DNA from: Paludibacteraceae bacterium
GTDB lineage: Bacteria > Bacteroidota > Bacteroidia > Bacteroidales > Paludibacteraceae
Direction: 5' to 3'
Assembly: GCA_016285885.1 (NCBI GenBank)
Contig: JAEERP010000004.1
Location: forward strand, 248,001-312,000
DNA length: 64,000 bases
Below, in pieces: positions 46,974-56,740 of this stretch. Both the position numbers and the translations under genes were made by a program. Under the pieces are notes generated by a model, which did no database searches, was not told the origin of the DNA, and saw nothing but the letters and a program-made list of their open reading frames with translations. The number at the start of each line of letters is the position of its first letter. Positions within the stretch are counted from its first letter, which is position 1.

Positions 46974-48068
46974 TCAGTCGATGATGATTTTTTTGTCAGA
47001 CTTATAGATGATGTAGCCGTTGCGCGTGTAGTTGTCGGTGGCGTAGGTTAATGCTGTGCCAGGCTCGTAAGAGCGGCTGATCTCCCAAGGTTGCTTCTCG
47101 AGGAAGTAGGGTAGACGGTTGGCTCGTTGTTGGCAGAGGAAGTAGATGCCTGCATAGCTTTTGTGTGATATCTTCGGTTCCTCGAAGATGCCCAGCGCCA
47201 CGTCGATCATGGCTTTGATGTAATCGTATCCGATGCTCTCCTTGATGAGCGTGGAGATTTGGTCTCCCGCACCTCTCGGATTCAACTCGATCATGTAGAT
47301 ATTATCATCCTGGTCGATCTTCATCTCAATGTGGGAGGCACCGTTGATGAGCCCCACGCGGTTGAGAATCTCCGGGACGATTTGGCGGACTTTGGATTGG
47401 ATCACCTCGCTCAGATCCGCGGGTTGGTGGTGGGAGAGTTCCACAAAATGGGGGGCGCCGTCATTCTCCTTGTCCGTCATTTGCAGCACGTAGTGTCTGC
47501 CTTGGTAGGAGATGGACTCCACGGAGAACTCCCGGGTGCCGACGAACTTTTCAATCATGATGGTCGCGTCTCCGTCCGATTGCGCGTAGGCGACCGCCTG
47601 CCGCAGCTCCTGCATGTTGGTCACGAAGGAGACTCCCTTCTTGGAGGAGCCTACGGTTGGTTTCACGATGCAAGGGAATTCCACTTCCTCCCCCTCTTTG
47701 TAGAGGTAGCTCCTCACTTGACAGAGATGGGGGATGTCGTTGGTCAGTTCGCGCACCCTGGCCTTGTCCCTGACGTATTGGAACTTCTCGTAGTCGTTTG
47801 CGGGGAGCCCCAGTTGGCTCGCCACGTACGAAGCGATCTCTGAGGTGAGGTCGGATGCGTTGGAGACGACACCATCCACGCCTTCCGCCCTGCAGGCCTC
47901 GGTGATCTTCTCCTTCTCGATGACGGAGATGGGGTAGAACTTGTCCGCATATTCCTTGCAGACAGCTCCGTTGTCCCATGCGAAGCTGACCACAGTGTGC
48001 CCCAGCTCTTTCGCTTTCAGCGTGAGGGGCAATTGCCCTGTCGATGCGCCTATGATCGCTAGTTTCAT
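46974..48068 (-). CDS. ATP-grasp ligase (carbamoyl-phosphate synthase-like)
   Basis: 364 residues from ATG 48068 (MKLAIIGAS; longer upstream starts overlap the neighbouring gene). N-terminal Rossmann-like pre-ATP-grasp domain (~1-100), then ATP-grasp (~105-310): lysine in FPCIVKPTVGSSKKGV, IEKFVGTREFSVES, and the metal-binding Glu/Asn in MIELNPRGAGD. Such enzymes join a carboxylate to an amine, thiol or similar via an acyl phosphate. The C-terminal ~55 residues form a small cap. The substrate is unknown; it lies 32 bases after a second ATP-grasp gene. Confidence 0.8.
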   Translation of the reverse strand: MKLAIIGASTGQLPLTLKAKELGHTVVSFAWDNGAVCKEYADKFYPISVIEKEKITEACRAEGVDGVVSNASDLTSEIASYVASQLGLPANDYEKFQYVRDKARVRELTNDIPHLCQVRSYLYKEGEEVEFPCIVKPTVGSSKKGVSFVTNMQELRQAVAYAQSDGDATIMIEKFVGTREFSVESISYQGRHYVLQMTDKENDGAPHFVELSHHQPADLSEVIQSKVRQIVPEILNRVGLINGASHIEMKIDQDDNIYMIELNPRGAGDQISTLIKESIGYDYIKAMIDVALGIFEEPKISHKSYAGIYFLCQQRANRLPYFLEKQPWEISRSYEPGTALTYATDNYTRNGYIIYKSDKKIIID

Positions 48069-48100
48069 TTCCTTTGGCTTGATGTGCTGGATTGGGCGGA

Positions 48101-49195
48101 TTAATCGAAGAAATCGTCGAACATCTTCTTGACGCCTTCGCGCTCCGCATACTCGCAAACGATCTGTCCCCAGTTGCCCTCCACGAGCACCCACTCCTTG
48201 TTGGCGGTGTAGGCGAAGTCCCAGCCTACGAATGGGTACCATGCTATGGTGCTGTGCACCTCCTCGGCGAACTTGAGCAGTTTGTCCCAGTCCGGTATTT
48301 GGAAGCCCTCGTATTTGGCGCCGCTGTCCGGGTGCCTTTCGAAGATGCCACCGAACTCGTCGTAACCCTTCGTCCTGCAGACGCCGGTCTTCTCGTCGAT
48401 GACGGAGAAGATACCTCCGTTACCTGCGTTATCCACCACGGATCCCGTGCGTCCTGTGCGGAATACGGGGCGCATGATGTGGAAACCAGTCTTGTTCATG
48501 AAGGCTGGGAGACGTACCGTGTTGACGGAGGATTCGTTGAATTGTCTAGTGCTCTCGTCTTGCTGGATCAGTTCCTCCACGATGTATTTGCCCTTTGCCT
48601 TCAAGTAGTCGAACGCCTTGTCTGGATCGTTGTCGTGATCCGCTAGACGAAGAATCTCCACACCCTTGCCGCATTGTCCGGCGATAGGCTTGCAGATGAA
48701 GGAGTCGTGCTTCTTGCAGAACTCGGCGAAGGCCTCTCTCGTGACGGTCTCGTTGAACTTGATGACGTCCCTTTTGAAGAACTGGCTGAAGTGGTCGTAG
48801 AAATTATTCTTGTCCTCCAACAAGTCCCAGTTCTTGCCTCTCCCGACCTTTTCGGTCATGACATTGTCCTTGTGACGTGTGGTGAGGTAGGTGGCGCGCT
48901 TCTTGTCGTCGGAGTGCGGGAAGTCCATGAGGAAGTACTCCCTTGGCACTGCGCCGAAGCGGTAGTAGCACCAAACCATGTCTATCCGCATATCCTCTTT
49001 GAGCTTCTCGTCAGCCTTCTCCTTCTCTGTTAGGAAGATGCCGAACACATGCTCTATTTCTTCTCCGAAGGTGAGCTCTCCGCCCCATCGCATGGACTTG
49101 AATGAGAGGTAGTAATCTCTGTTTGATTTAATGATCGCTTTTCCAAATGCTTTGGATCCCAAGATCTTAAAGCGAATTTTTTCTTTTAATGTCAT
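48101..49195 (-). CDS. ATP-grasp protein (sugar-transfer-associated type)
   Basis: 364 residues with no signal peptide. It matches the ATPgrasp_ST pattern: a helical N-terminal half, FICKPIAGQCGKGVEIL (~162-178, nucleotide lysine), IVEELIQQ, NTVRLPAF, and WDFAYTANKEWVLVEGN (metal and catalytic acids) near the C-terminus. Family members are found in polysaccharide and capsule gene clusters and are thought to couple an acid to a sugar or amino acid. Nine bases after the epimerase gene. The product is unknown. Confidence 0.75.
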   Translation of the reverse strand: MTLKEKIRFKILGSKAFGKAIIKSNRDYYLSFKSMRWGGELTFGEEIEHVFGIFLTEKEKADEKLKEDMRIDMVWCYYRFGAVPREYFLMDFPHSDDKKRATYLTTRHKDNVMTEKVGRGKNWDLLEDKNNFYDHFSQFFKRDVIKFNETVTREAFAEFCKKHDSFICKPIAGQCGKGVEILRLADHDNDPDKAFDYLKAKGKYIVEELIQQDESTRQFNESSVNTVRLPAFMNKTGFHIMRPVFRTGRTGSVVDNAGNGGIFSVIDEKTGVCRTKGYDEFGGIFERHPDSGAKYEGFQIPDWDKLLKFAEEVHSTIAWYPFVGWDFAYTANKEWVLVEGNWGQIVCEYAEREGVKKMFDDFFD

Positions 49196-49204
49196 GATAT
49201 GTTT

Positions 49205-50212
49205 TTATTTAATATAATCTGATTCATAGCCCCATAGCTCGCCGAAGGGTTGCTCCTCCATCTCTTTCTTGAAGTCGAGGAGGTACTCCTTCCAGGTGTA
49301 GCGGGGCTCATAACCTAACTCTTTCTTTGTCTTTGATATGTCCAGCACGAACTGTTGCGAGCTTCTTTTCTCGGGGCAGTAGATGATGTTGGATTTCTTG
49401 TCTTTCGGGTTGAAGACCTCCGCAATGGCTTTGACGCGCTCGTCCAGGGTACTGCCGCCACTGCCGATGTTGTAGAGCCCGCCCTCGATGTCGGCCGTGA
49501 GGCTCTTCTCCACAATCTGCAGGAAATCTTTTATGCAACAGGTCTCCAAAAGACGGTTGGGGTCTCCCCAAATCTGTAGCTCTTCGCCCTTCATGGCCTG
49601 GTAGATGAAGAAACGGTCTGAGATGAGGGTCTTCTCCCCGTCGGTGAAGGTGTATGGGTTCGGATCGTACATGTAGACCCTGGAGAGCCTCAGAATGAAA
49701 CGTTTGAGGCCGAACTTGGCGTGGTAGTGCTCGATTAGTTCGACGGCCGCATTCTTGGCGATGACGTAGACGGCATGGTCGCCCGTCAATGGGGCTCTCC
49801 GCTCCGCATCCGCTGGGATGGGGGTCTTGCTGCCGAAGAGATAGCTGACGTCGAAGAGGGATTGCGGGAAGACGATACGGTCGGCACCTACCTTTAGGGT
49901 GTAGTCCAACACGTTCATGGTGCCTTGCACGATGGTCGAGATGTAGAGCTCGGGATGGTAGCCTTCCATGGAGGCGGGCAGGGCTCCCGCAAAATGGAGC
50001 ACAGCGTATATGTCCTTTTGTGGAAGTTTGTCGAAGTCCTCTTTCTTGCAGATGTCGGCGGATATGTACTCCATCCCTCGTTTGGCGAAGAATCCGTTGT
50101 CGCTCTTGCGGCGACCCACCGCGGTCACGTTGTATCCAATCTCCTTCAAATGGACGGCTATGTTAGTGCCTACATGCCCGGTGGCACCTAGTACGATGAC
50201 ATTCTTTCCCAT
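49205..50212 (-). CDS. NAD-dependent epimerase/dehydratase (extended SDR)
   Basis: 335 residues. Rossmann motif GATGHVGTNIA (residues 9-19), YVIAK catalytic Tyr-x-x-x-Lys (~148-152), and the SDR lower-domain pattern (NIGSGGSTLDERVKAIAE, then CPEKR). Typical nucleotide-sugar epimerase or dehydratase. It starts with ATG 50212 after AAGGAG and heads a minus-strand operon with two ATP-grasp genes, which suggests a modified sugar that is then ligated to an acid. The substrate is not known. Confidence 0.82.
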   Translation of the reverse strand: MGKNVIVLGATGHVGTNIAVHLKEIGYNVTAVGRRKSDNGFFAKRGMEYISADICKKEDFDKLPQKDIYAVLHFAGALPASMEGYHPELYISTIVQGTMNVLDYTLKVGADRIVFPQSLFDVSYLFGSKTPIPADAERRAPLTGDHAVYVIAKNAAVELIEHYHAKFGLKRFILRLSRVYMYDPNPYTFTDGEKTLISDRFFIYQAMKGEELQIWGDPNRLLETCCIKDFLQIVEKSLTADIEGGLYNIGSGGSTLDERVKAIAEVFNPKDKKSNIIYCPEKRSSQQFVLDISKTKKELGYEPRYTWKEYLLDFKKEMEEQPFGELWGYESDYIK

Positions 50213-50299
50213 GTTTCTGCCTTGTTTTTTCTCCTTAATAGACCTACTTCGTAATCGTTGGGACGTTCATGAAATTTGTGTAATTAATCGTCCGTTTCG

Positions 50300-50330
50300 C
50301 AAATTTATTGCGTTCGTGTTTTTTATCCAA
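50300..50330 (-). promoter_or_regulatory. promoter of the epimerase/ATP-grasp operon
   Basis: Minus strand: TTG (50330-50328), a 20-base spacer, TAAATTTG (50307-50300), about 87 bases before the ATG at 50212. Confidence 0.65.
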
Positions 50331-50545
50331 CTTTTTTGCCTCTTTTTTCTGCGAATTTTGAGGAATGTCGGATGCCTCTTCCGTTTTTCCTCTGTCATGC
50401 CCTCTTCGTGTCTCTTTTCTCTCCTTTTGTGTGCGTTGGCGGGGGAGACGGTGTGCCTTGGCCTAGTTATGCGGCATGGTGGTCGTTGGGAGTGGCTCGT
50501 GATGGCCGATTCGATCGCCTTTTGTGGAACGAAAGCCTCGCTTTG

Positions 50546-50576
50546 TTTGTGTATGTTCCGAATTTTAATACCTTTG
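50546..50576 (+). promoter_or_regulatory. promoter of the penicillin-binding protein gene
   Basis: TTTG at 50546-50549, a 19-base spacer, TACCTTTG at 50569-50576; leader of ~140 bases. Confidence 0.6.
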
Positions 50577-50724
50577 CGGGCGATTGTCGTCCGTTGGGGA
50601 TGATTGCCTTGGGGACTGATGTGTGTGATAAAACCTGGTTGGGGCTGACGAATGGCTGATCTTCATGGAGGGAGGATGCCGCGTCACCGTGGTGATATCA
50701 AATATTTAAATGTCTTGAAAACAA

Positions 50725-53700
50725 ATGACTGAGTTGCTTCAGAAGTTGCGGGAAACTGCGATCCGTTGGGGAAAGATGATAAGGGAAAGGGTAGAAACGG
50801 CTTGGGCTTGGCTACGGACCAAGTCTGCCGAATGGTCTGCCTCCGCCTCTTTGTACGTGAAAAGCAAGCATATACCGGAGAAGACGCAAAAGTGTCGCGA
50901 GACGGCCGCTCAATGGTTGGAGTGGCTGAAACAACGCTCGCTCGAACTGCGGGTGAAAGCCTCCCAGTGGGGCGCCGCGTTGCGGAAGAAGTCCGAGCAG
51001 TCATGGGAGTCCCTCAAAGCGAAGTCTGCCGAAACACAATCATCCGCCAAGGATTATTTGGCTCAAAAGAACGTTCCTGAAAAGGTTGATAAGCTCAAAG
51101 CGTCTGGCTCGAAATGGTTCGATGTGGCGAAGGCGAAGTGCGCATTGGCGGCTGCTTGGCTGCTGGCGAAGTGGAACGTATGGAGCGCCGCGGCGAAGAA
51201 ACTCTATGAGGAGAAGATCGCCAAGTCTATTCCGGGTGAGGGTATCTCCCCTGAGGAGACGGAGCGGGTGCATCGTATGCTCGAACGTGATGGTTCCGCT
51301 GTGGATGGCGCATCAGATGAGCAACCGATAGCGCAACCTGAAGAGAAACAGAAGGTAAGCATAGAGGAAAAGGAACAGGAGAATCCTGAGGAGAAACCTG
51401 ATGAATTGTCTGAAGAAATGTCTGAAGAGACGCCTGAGGTGACGCCGGAAGATGAGCCGGAGAAGCCTGAACCTGCCTCGACGACAACCATGGCTGAACG
51501 TGTCGCACCTGAATCGGTGCGGCGGATGAAGGAGACTCCGGATTTCCTGGCGGAGTCGAAGATCCGGAGGAGCCGTGGAAGGGCCAAGAAAAAGAGATGG
51601 TCTTGGAAGAAACGTTTCCTGATCTTCTTCCTGTCGCTCGTGGTGGCTCTCCCGCTTCTGTTCGTTTTGTTCTGCTATGGCGTGGATAGGAATGCGTTCG
51701 GTCTCTTCGGGGCTTCGCCTACGTTGGGGCAGTTGAAGAACCCTATCCAGATGGAGGCTTCCATGATCTATAGCGAGGACAATGACCTCTTGGGCAAGTT
51801 CTTCGTGGAGAACCGCTCATCGGTCACCTATGAGGAGCTCTCCCCTGAACTGATCCAGACGCTGGTCTGCACGGAGGACCAACGCTTCTACGAGCACCAG
51901 GGCATCGACTACCATGGCATGTTCTCCGCCGCGAAGGACGCGGTGCGCGGACGGGCCCGTGGCGCCAGCACCATCACCCAACAGTTGGTGAAGAACCTGT
52001 TCAAGATGCGCTCGGAGTATACGAAGGGCGCGTTGTGCCGTGTGCCGGGCATTAAGGTGCTGATCGTCAAAATCAAGGAGTGCATCGGTGCGGTGCGCAT
52101 CGAGAACCATTATACGAAGCAGGAGATCCTGACGATGTACCTCAACACGGTGACCTTCGGTAATAACACGTTTGGTATCAAGTCGGCCGCGAAGACCTAC
52201 TTCAACACGACGCCGGACAAGCTCACCTACGAGCAGGCCGCCTGCATCATCGGTATCCTGAAGGCGAATACCTACTACAACCCTATCAAGAACCCTGAGA
52301 ACAACAAGAAGAGACGTAACCTTATCCTCCATCTCTTGGCGGACGCCGGTGCGATGAATGCGGCGCAGTGCGACTCCCTCTGTGCGACGGATCTGGGCCT
52401 GAACATCTACAAGGAGGATATCCTGAGTGGCTATGCCCATTACTTCCGTGAAGCGGTCTACAACGAATTGCAGGAGTGGTGCGAGGAGAATAACGTCAAC
52501 CTCTACCACGATGGTTTGAAGATCTACACGACGGTCAATTCACGGATGCAACACTATGCGGAGTATTGCGTCTCTAAGCAGATGGGCGAATTGCAGAAAC
52601 AGTTCAACAAGCATTGGGGCAAGGAGAATCCTTGGCGCGACCAGAAGCAACACGAGATCGCGGGCTTCATCGACGATATGCTGAAGAAAACAACGGCCTA
52701 TAAGGCTTTGTACAAAAAATATAAGGGGGATGGCATCGTCATCGATCAGGAGTTGCGCAAGCCGCATAAGATGCGCATCTTCGATTACAAGCGGGGCATC
52801 ACGGATACGGTGATGAGCACCCGCGACTCCTTGGCGCACATCCTGAAGTTCCTGCACTGTGGCTTCATCGCCATGGACCCGCACACGGGTGCGGTGAAGG
52901 CTTGGGTGGGCGACGTCGATTTCTACTATTGGCAGTACGACAAGGTGACGGCGAAACGTCAGCCGGGCTCCACGTTTAAGCTCTTCGTCTACACGGAGGC
53001 CTTGCGGCAGGGCATGTGCAGCTGCGACACGAAGGTCGATAGCGCGGTCTCTTGGATGACGGAGGAGGATGGCGAGTGGAAGCTCTGGGCGCCACAGAAT
53101 GCCAGCGGTGTCTTCTCGAACGAACCGATGACGCTCAAGACGGCCTTGGCACGCTCCGTCAATAGTGTGGCGGTGCAGCTCGCTAAGCAGGTCACGCCGG
53201 AGAAGATCGTCCAGATGGCGCACCGCATGGGTATCGAAAGCCCGGTACGCCCGATTCCTTCCCTCTGCTTGGGTACGGAGGATGTCTCCCTGATCGAGTT
53301 GGCGACCGCATACTCGGTGATCGCGGACGGCGGTATGCTCCATAAACCGATCTTAGTCTCCCGCATCGAGGACAAGGACGGCAAGGTGATCTACCGCTCT
53401 AAGGTGAAGAATGACCGAGCGCTGGACGAGGAGACGGCTTTCCTGATGCGCGACATGCTCCAGGAGGGCTTGCGTGACGAACGGGGCACCTCGCGTGGAC
53501 TCTATAAGTATAAAATCCATAATGGCACGGATTTCGGTGGCAAGACGGGTACCTCCGCCAACTATTCGGACGCTTGGTACATGAATATCACACCGAACCT
53601 CGTGACGGGCGCTTGGGTGGGCGGCGAGTACCGTAGCATCCACTTCCGTAACGGAGACTTGGGCCAGGGTAGCCGAGCCGCTTTGCCGATCGTGGGCCTC

Positions 53701-53973
53701 TTCCTGGATAAGGTGCTGAACGATAAGGTGCTGGCCTCTACATACCGTGGTAGGTTTGGCGCTCCAAAGGGAAAGATCAAGAAGGAATATATTTGCAAGC
53801 CTATCGAGGAGATGCAGGCGGACACGACGGAATCGGCCGTGAAGGGCTTCTTTAAGCGTCTGTTCGGTAGGGATGATTCCGAAAATGTGGGCGATAGCAC
53901 TGCTGTGCATAAGTCTCGCAGGGAGTTGCGTCGCGAGCGCAGGGAGAAACGCAGGGAGAGACGCCGCAGGTGA
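50725..53973 (+). CDS. class A penicillin-binding protein with long N-terminal extension
   Basis: 1082 residues. Residues 1-~170 are Trp- and Lys-rich amphipathic helices with a loose internal repeat (KSKHIPEKTQK and AQKNVPEKVDK, ~70 apart). Residues ~195-250 are Glu/Pro-rich, ~280-297 strongly basic, and a single membrane segment lies at ~298-319. Then the glycosyltransferase 51 domain (catalytic Glu384 in TEDQRFYEHQGID; GASTITQQLVKN) and the transpeptidase: Ser749-x-x-Lys in PGSTFK, SVN 811-813, KTGT from Lys940. It ends in an Arg-rich tail. It builds and crosslinks peptidoglycan; the ~290-residue cytoplasmic extension is unusual. Confidence 0.92.
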   Translation: MTELLQKLRETAIRWGKMIRERVETAWAWLRTKSAEWSASASLYVKSKHIPEKTQKCRETAAQWLEWLKQRSLELRVKASQWGAALRKKSEQSWESLKAKSAETQSSAKDYLAQKNVPEKVDKLKASGSKWFDVAKAKCALAAAWLLAKWNVWSAAAKKLYEEKIAKSIPGEGISPEETERVHRMLERDGSAVDGASDEQPIAQPEEKQKVSIEEKEQENPEEKPDELSEEMSEETPEVTPEDEPEKPEPASTTTMAERVAPESVRRMKETPDFLAESKIRRSRGRAKKKRWSWKKRFLIFFLSLVVALPLLFVLFCYGVDRNAFGLFGASPTLGQLKNPIQMEASMIYSEDNDLLGKFFVENRSSVTYEELSPELIQTLVCTEDQRFYEHQGIDYHGMFSAAKDAVRGRARGASTITQQLVKNLFKMRSEYTKGALCRVPGIKVLIVKIKECIGAVRIENHYTKQEILTMYLNTVTFGNNTFGIKSAAKTYFNTTPDKLTYEQAACIIGILKANTYYNPIKNPENNKKRRNLILHLLADAGAMNAAQCDSLCATDLGLNIYKEDILSGYAHYFREAVYNELQEWCEENNVNLYHDGLKIYTTVNSRMQHYAEYCVSKQMGELQKQFNKHWGKENPWRDQKQHEIAGFIDDMLKKTTAYKALYKKYKGDGIVIDQELRKPHKMRIFDYKRGITDTVMSTRDSLAHILKFLHCGFIAMDPHTGAVKAWVGDVDFYYWQYDKVTAKRQPGSTFKLFVYTEALRQGMCSCDTKVDSAVSWMTEEDGEWKLWAPQNASGVFSNEPMTLKTALARSVNSVAVQLAKQVTPEKIVQMAHRMGIESPVRPIPSLCLGTEDVSLIELATAYSVIADGGMLHKPILVSRIEDKDGKVIYRSKVKNDRALDEETAFLMRDMLQEGLRDERGTSRGLYKYKIHNGTDFGGKTGTSANYSDAWYMNITPNLVTGAWVGGEYRSIHFRNGDLGQGSRAALPIVGLFLDKVLNDKVLASTYRGRFGAPKGKIKKEYICKPIEEMQADTTESAVKGFFKRLFGRDDSENVGDSTAVHKSRRELRRERREKRRERRRR

Positions 53974-54000
53974 TCGCTCCTCGAATGACCGTTTTTTAGC

Positions 54001-56502
54001 ATGAATCCTAATGTTCAATATGATAGGGCGGAGGCGGAACGTTTGCCCGCTTTCGCTATCGCCGACGAGGTGAATGATCGTCTGCGCTCGGGCAATCGCC
54101 TCATTGTGACGGCGCCCCCGGGTGCGGGTAAATCTACTTTGCTTCCTCTGACGATTCTATGTGGGTTGCCTTGCGAAGGGAAGGTGCTGATGCTGGAGCC
54201 TCGCCGACTGGCTGCAAAGCAGATCGCCGAGCGTATGGCGGATCTCCTGCATGAGCGGGTGGGCGAGACGGTCGGCTATCGTGTCCGCTTCGAGACGAAG
54301 GTGTCCGCCCAGACTCGTATCGAGGTCATCACGGAGGGTATCCTCTCCCGTATGCTGGTCAATGACCCTGCCTTGGAGGGCGTTTCGGTCGTTCTGTTCG
54401 ATGAGTTCCACGAGCGAAGCCTCGCCTCGGATGTGGCGCTGGCCTTTTCGCTTGAGTCGCAACAACTGCTGCGCCCTGACCTGCGCATCGTGCTGATGTC
54501 CGCCACAATCGATGTCGATTCCCTTTCCCGAACATTGAAGGCTCCCGTCGTGGAGGCGAAGGGACGTATGTTCCCCGTCGAAATCGTTTATGGGGAGGAG
54601 TCGGATGCGTCGCAAGTGACGGAACAGGTGGCGCATGCGGTTCGTGTGGCGTATGGCAAATCACAGGGGGATATCCTCGCCTTCCTGCCTGGACAGGGGG
54701 AGATCCTGCGTTGCCGGGAACAATTGTCCGCACTCTTGCCGGATGCGGAGGTGTGCCCGCTCTATGGCTCGCTCCCTATTGATGAGCAGCGACGGGCAAT
54801 CCTGCCGAACCCTCATGGCCGCCGGAAGGTGGTGCTCGCGACCTCTATCGCGGAGACCTCCTTGACGATCGAAGGCGTCCGTGTGGTGGTCGATTCGGGG
54901 TGGGGCAGAACGATGCTTTACGACCAGCGGAATGGCCTGAGCCACCTCGCCACGGTGCGGATTACCCGGGATGTGGCGGCGCAGCGCGCGGGACGTGCGG
55001 GACGTGTGGCTCCGGGTACTTGTTACCGCCTTTGGACGCTCGCCACGGACCATCGCATGGAGGAGTGCCGTGTGCCGGAGATCCTGCAGACGGACCTTGC
55101 CTCTACGGTCCTCGATGTGGTGGCGTGGGGTGAAAGCGACGTCATGCGCTTGCCATGGCTCACACCACCGCCTCCGTATGCGGTGAAGCAAGCCATACAG
55201 CTCCTGCGTTTGCTGGGGGCGATTGATGATAAGGGGAAAGTGACCGGACTGGGGAAACGCATGTCCGAGCTGCCGTGCCATCCCCGCATGTCGAGGATGT
55301 TGTTTTACGGTGAAACGGATGCCCTTCGCTCATTGGCGGCGGATATCGCCGCATTGGTGGAGGAGCGTGACCTGCTCTCGGAGTCGGAGAATGATGCGGA
55401 TATCAATACGCGCTTGGTCATGCTGCGGGAGGCCCGGAAAAGAGGAAACGTGGGGAAGTGGGGTCGTGTCGCGCAGATCGCGAGGGAGTATCGCTCTTTT
55501 GTGCAGGCTAAGGAGGATAACACCCCGCCGGACCCGCAGGATGTGGGCCGGCTCATCGCTACTGCCTACCCGGAGCGTGTCGCCACCGCCTTGGACGATT
55601 GCGGACGATTCCGCATGGCGAGCGGTGATGATGTGCGTCTGCCTCGGGAGGATGCCTTGTCGTCGCATGGATGGCTTGCGGTGGCTACCGTCAACGTGGC
55701 GTCGGGCAGGATCTTCCTCGCCTCTCCGTTGCGTGTTGAGGCTGTCCCGCACCTGATGAGCCAAAGGGAGGTCGTCGCATGGGACGGCAAGCGTGGATGT
55801 GTGGTGGCCCAAGAGGAGCGTCGTGTGGGTGCGCTGCTCGTGTCGACGCATCCCTTGCGTAATGTGGACCGTGATCTGCTCGTCAAGACGCTTTGCGGGG
55901 CTGCGGTGAAGGAGGGCTTGAGCATGTTCGATTTCTCGGACGAGGTGGAACGGTTGCAGCGCCGCGTGCAGAGCGTGGCGACATGGCACCCTGAACTGGA
56001 ACTGCCGGACCTAAGCGCTGACGCTGTGTTGCGCCGTGCCGATGAATGGTTGCCTTTCTATCTGGATAACAATGGTCGGTTGATGACGACCGCCGCCGAG
56101 TTGAAGAAGATTGACCTGTCGTCCGCCTTGTGGTCTTTGCTGACCTACGAGCAACAACAGGCGGTGGACCGCATAGCGCCGACGCATGCTGTGGTGCCTA
56201 CGGGAAGTAAGATACGGCTGGACTATCGCCAAGGGGCGGAGACGCCTATCCTCTCCGTGCGGTTGCAGGAGTGCTTCGGACTGACGGATACACCCTGTGT
56301 GGACGATGGACAACGCCCCGTTCTGATGGAACTCCTCTCCCCAGGCTTCAAACCCGTGCAGCTGACGCAGGACCTCCGTAGCTTCTGGAATAATGCCTAT
56401 TTCGAGGTGAGGAAGGAGCTTCGTAGACGCTATCCGAAACACTATTGGCCGGAAAATCCGCTGGAGGCGGAGGCGACAAGAGGGGTGAAGAAAAAAGGGT
56501 GA
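54001..56502 (+). CDS. hrpB: ATP-dependent helicase HrpB
   Basis: 833 residues, DEAH-like helicase: Walker A PPGAGKST (39-46), DEFHERS (motif II), MSATID (motif III), TSIAETSLTIEGV, and motif VI QRAGRAGR. The HrpB-specific C-terminal domain ends with LTQDLRSFWNNAYFEVRKELRRRYPKHYWPENP. It is thought to act on RNA; its role is poorly known in most bacteria. It begins 27 bases after the PBP gene and may be co-transcribed with it. Confidence 0.94.
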   Translation: MNPNVQYDRAEAERLPAFAIADEVNDRLRSGNRLIVTAPPGAGKSTLLPLTILCGLPCEGKVLMLEPRRLAAKQIAERMADLLHERVGETVGYRVRFETKVSAQTRIEVITEGILSRMLVNDPALEGVSVVLFDEFHERSLASDVALAFSLESQQLLRPDLRIVLMSATIDVDSLSRTLKAPVVEAKGRMFPVEIVYGEESDASQVTEQVAHAVRVAYGKSQGDILAFLPGQGEILRCREQLSALLPDAEVCPLYGSLPIDEQRRAILPNPHGRRKVVLATSIAETSLTIEGVRVVVDSGWGRTMLYDQRNGLSHLATVRITRDVAAQRAGRAGRVAPGTCYRLWTLATDHRMEECRVPEILQTDLASTVLDVVAWGESDVMRLPWLTPPPPYAVKQAIQLLRLLGAIDDKGKVTGLGKRMSELPCHPRMSRMLFYGETDALRSLAADIAALVEERDLLSESENDADINTRLVMLREARKRGNVGKWGRVAQIAREYRSFVQAKEDNTPPDPQDVGRLIATAYPERVATALDDCGRFRMASGDDVRLPREDALSSHGWLAVATVNVASGRIFLASPLRVEAVPHLMSQREVVAWDGKRGCVVAQEERRVGALLVSTHPLRNVDRDLLVKTLCGAAVKEGLSMFDFSDEVERLQRRVQSVATWHPELELPDLSADAVLRRADEWLPFYLDNNGRLMTTAAELKKIDLSSALWSLLTYEQQQAVDRIAPTHAVVPTGSKIRLDYRQGAETPILSVRLQECFGLTDTPCVDDGQRPVLMELLSPGFKPVQLTQDLRSFWNNAYFEVRKELRRRYPKHYWPENPLEAEATRGVKKKG

Positions 56503-56678
56503 TTTCCGTTTGGATATTTATAAATTAATTAATCTTTGTTTGCATATAAGCCCACTATCGTTCTCTTTTAACTAATATAATTTAATCTATACGTTAATTA
56601 ACCTGTTTTATAAACATCAGTTAACCTTTGGGCTGTATTTGTTCCCCGAAATCATGGTTTTATCCAAGGGTGTGCCTT

Positions 56679-56686
56679 TATATTTG
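56679..56686 (+). promoter_or_regulatory. -7 box of the outer-membrane protein gene
   Basis: TATATTTG at 56679-56686, 55 bases before the ATG at 56741; the -33 region is T-rich without a clear TTTG. Confidence 0.5.
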
Positions 56687-56740
56687 CATACCGTAAATGA
56701 GTTATTTAATCATAATAGTTATTATTTATTGCAAGTTAAA

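Larger units (their letters stand above)
50213..50724. other. divergent control region between the epimerase operon and the PBP gene
   Basis: 512 bases. It contains the two promoters listed separately: minus at 50300-50330, plus at 50546-50576. Open frames here (for example a TTG-started one from 50336) cross the plus promoter, lack a family match and are not called. Confidence 0.55.

Noticed and set aside
50336..50659. 107-residue plus-strand open frame before the PBP gene
   Set aside because: It starts with TTG, contains the PBP promoter, and has no family match or conserved composition.
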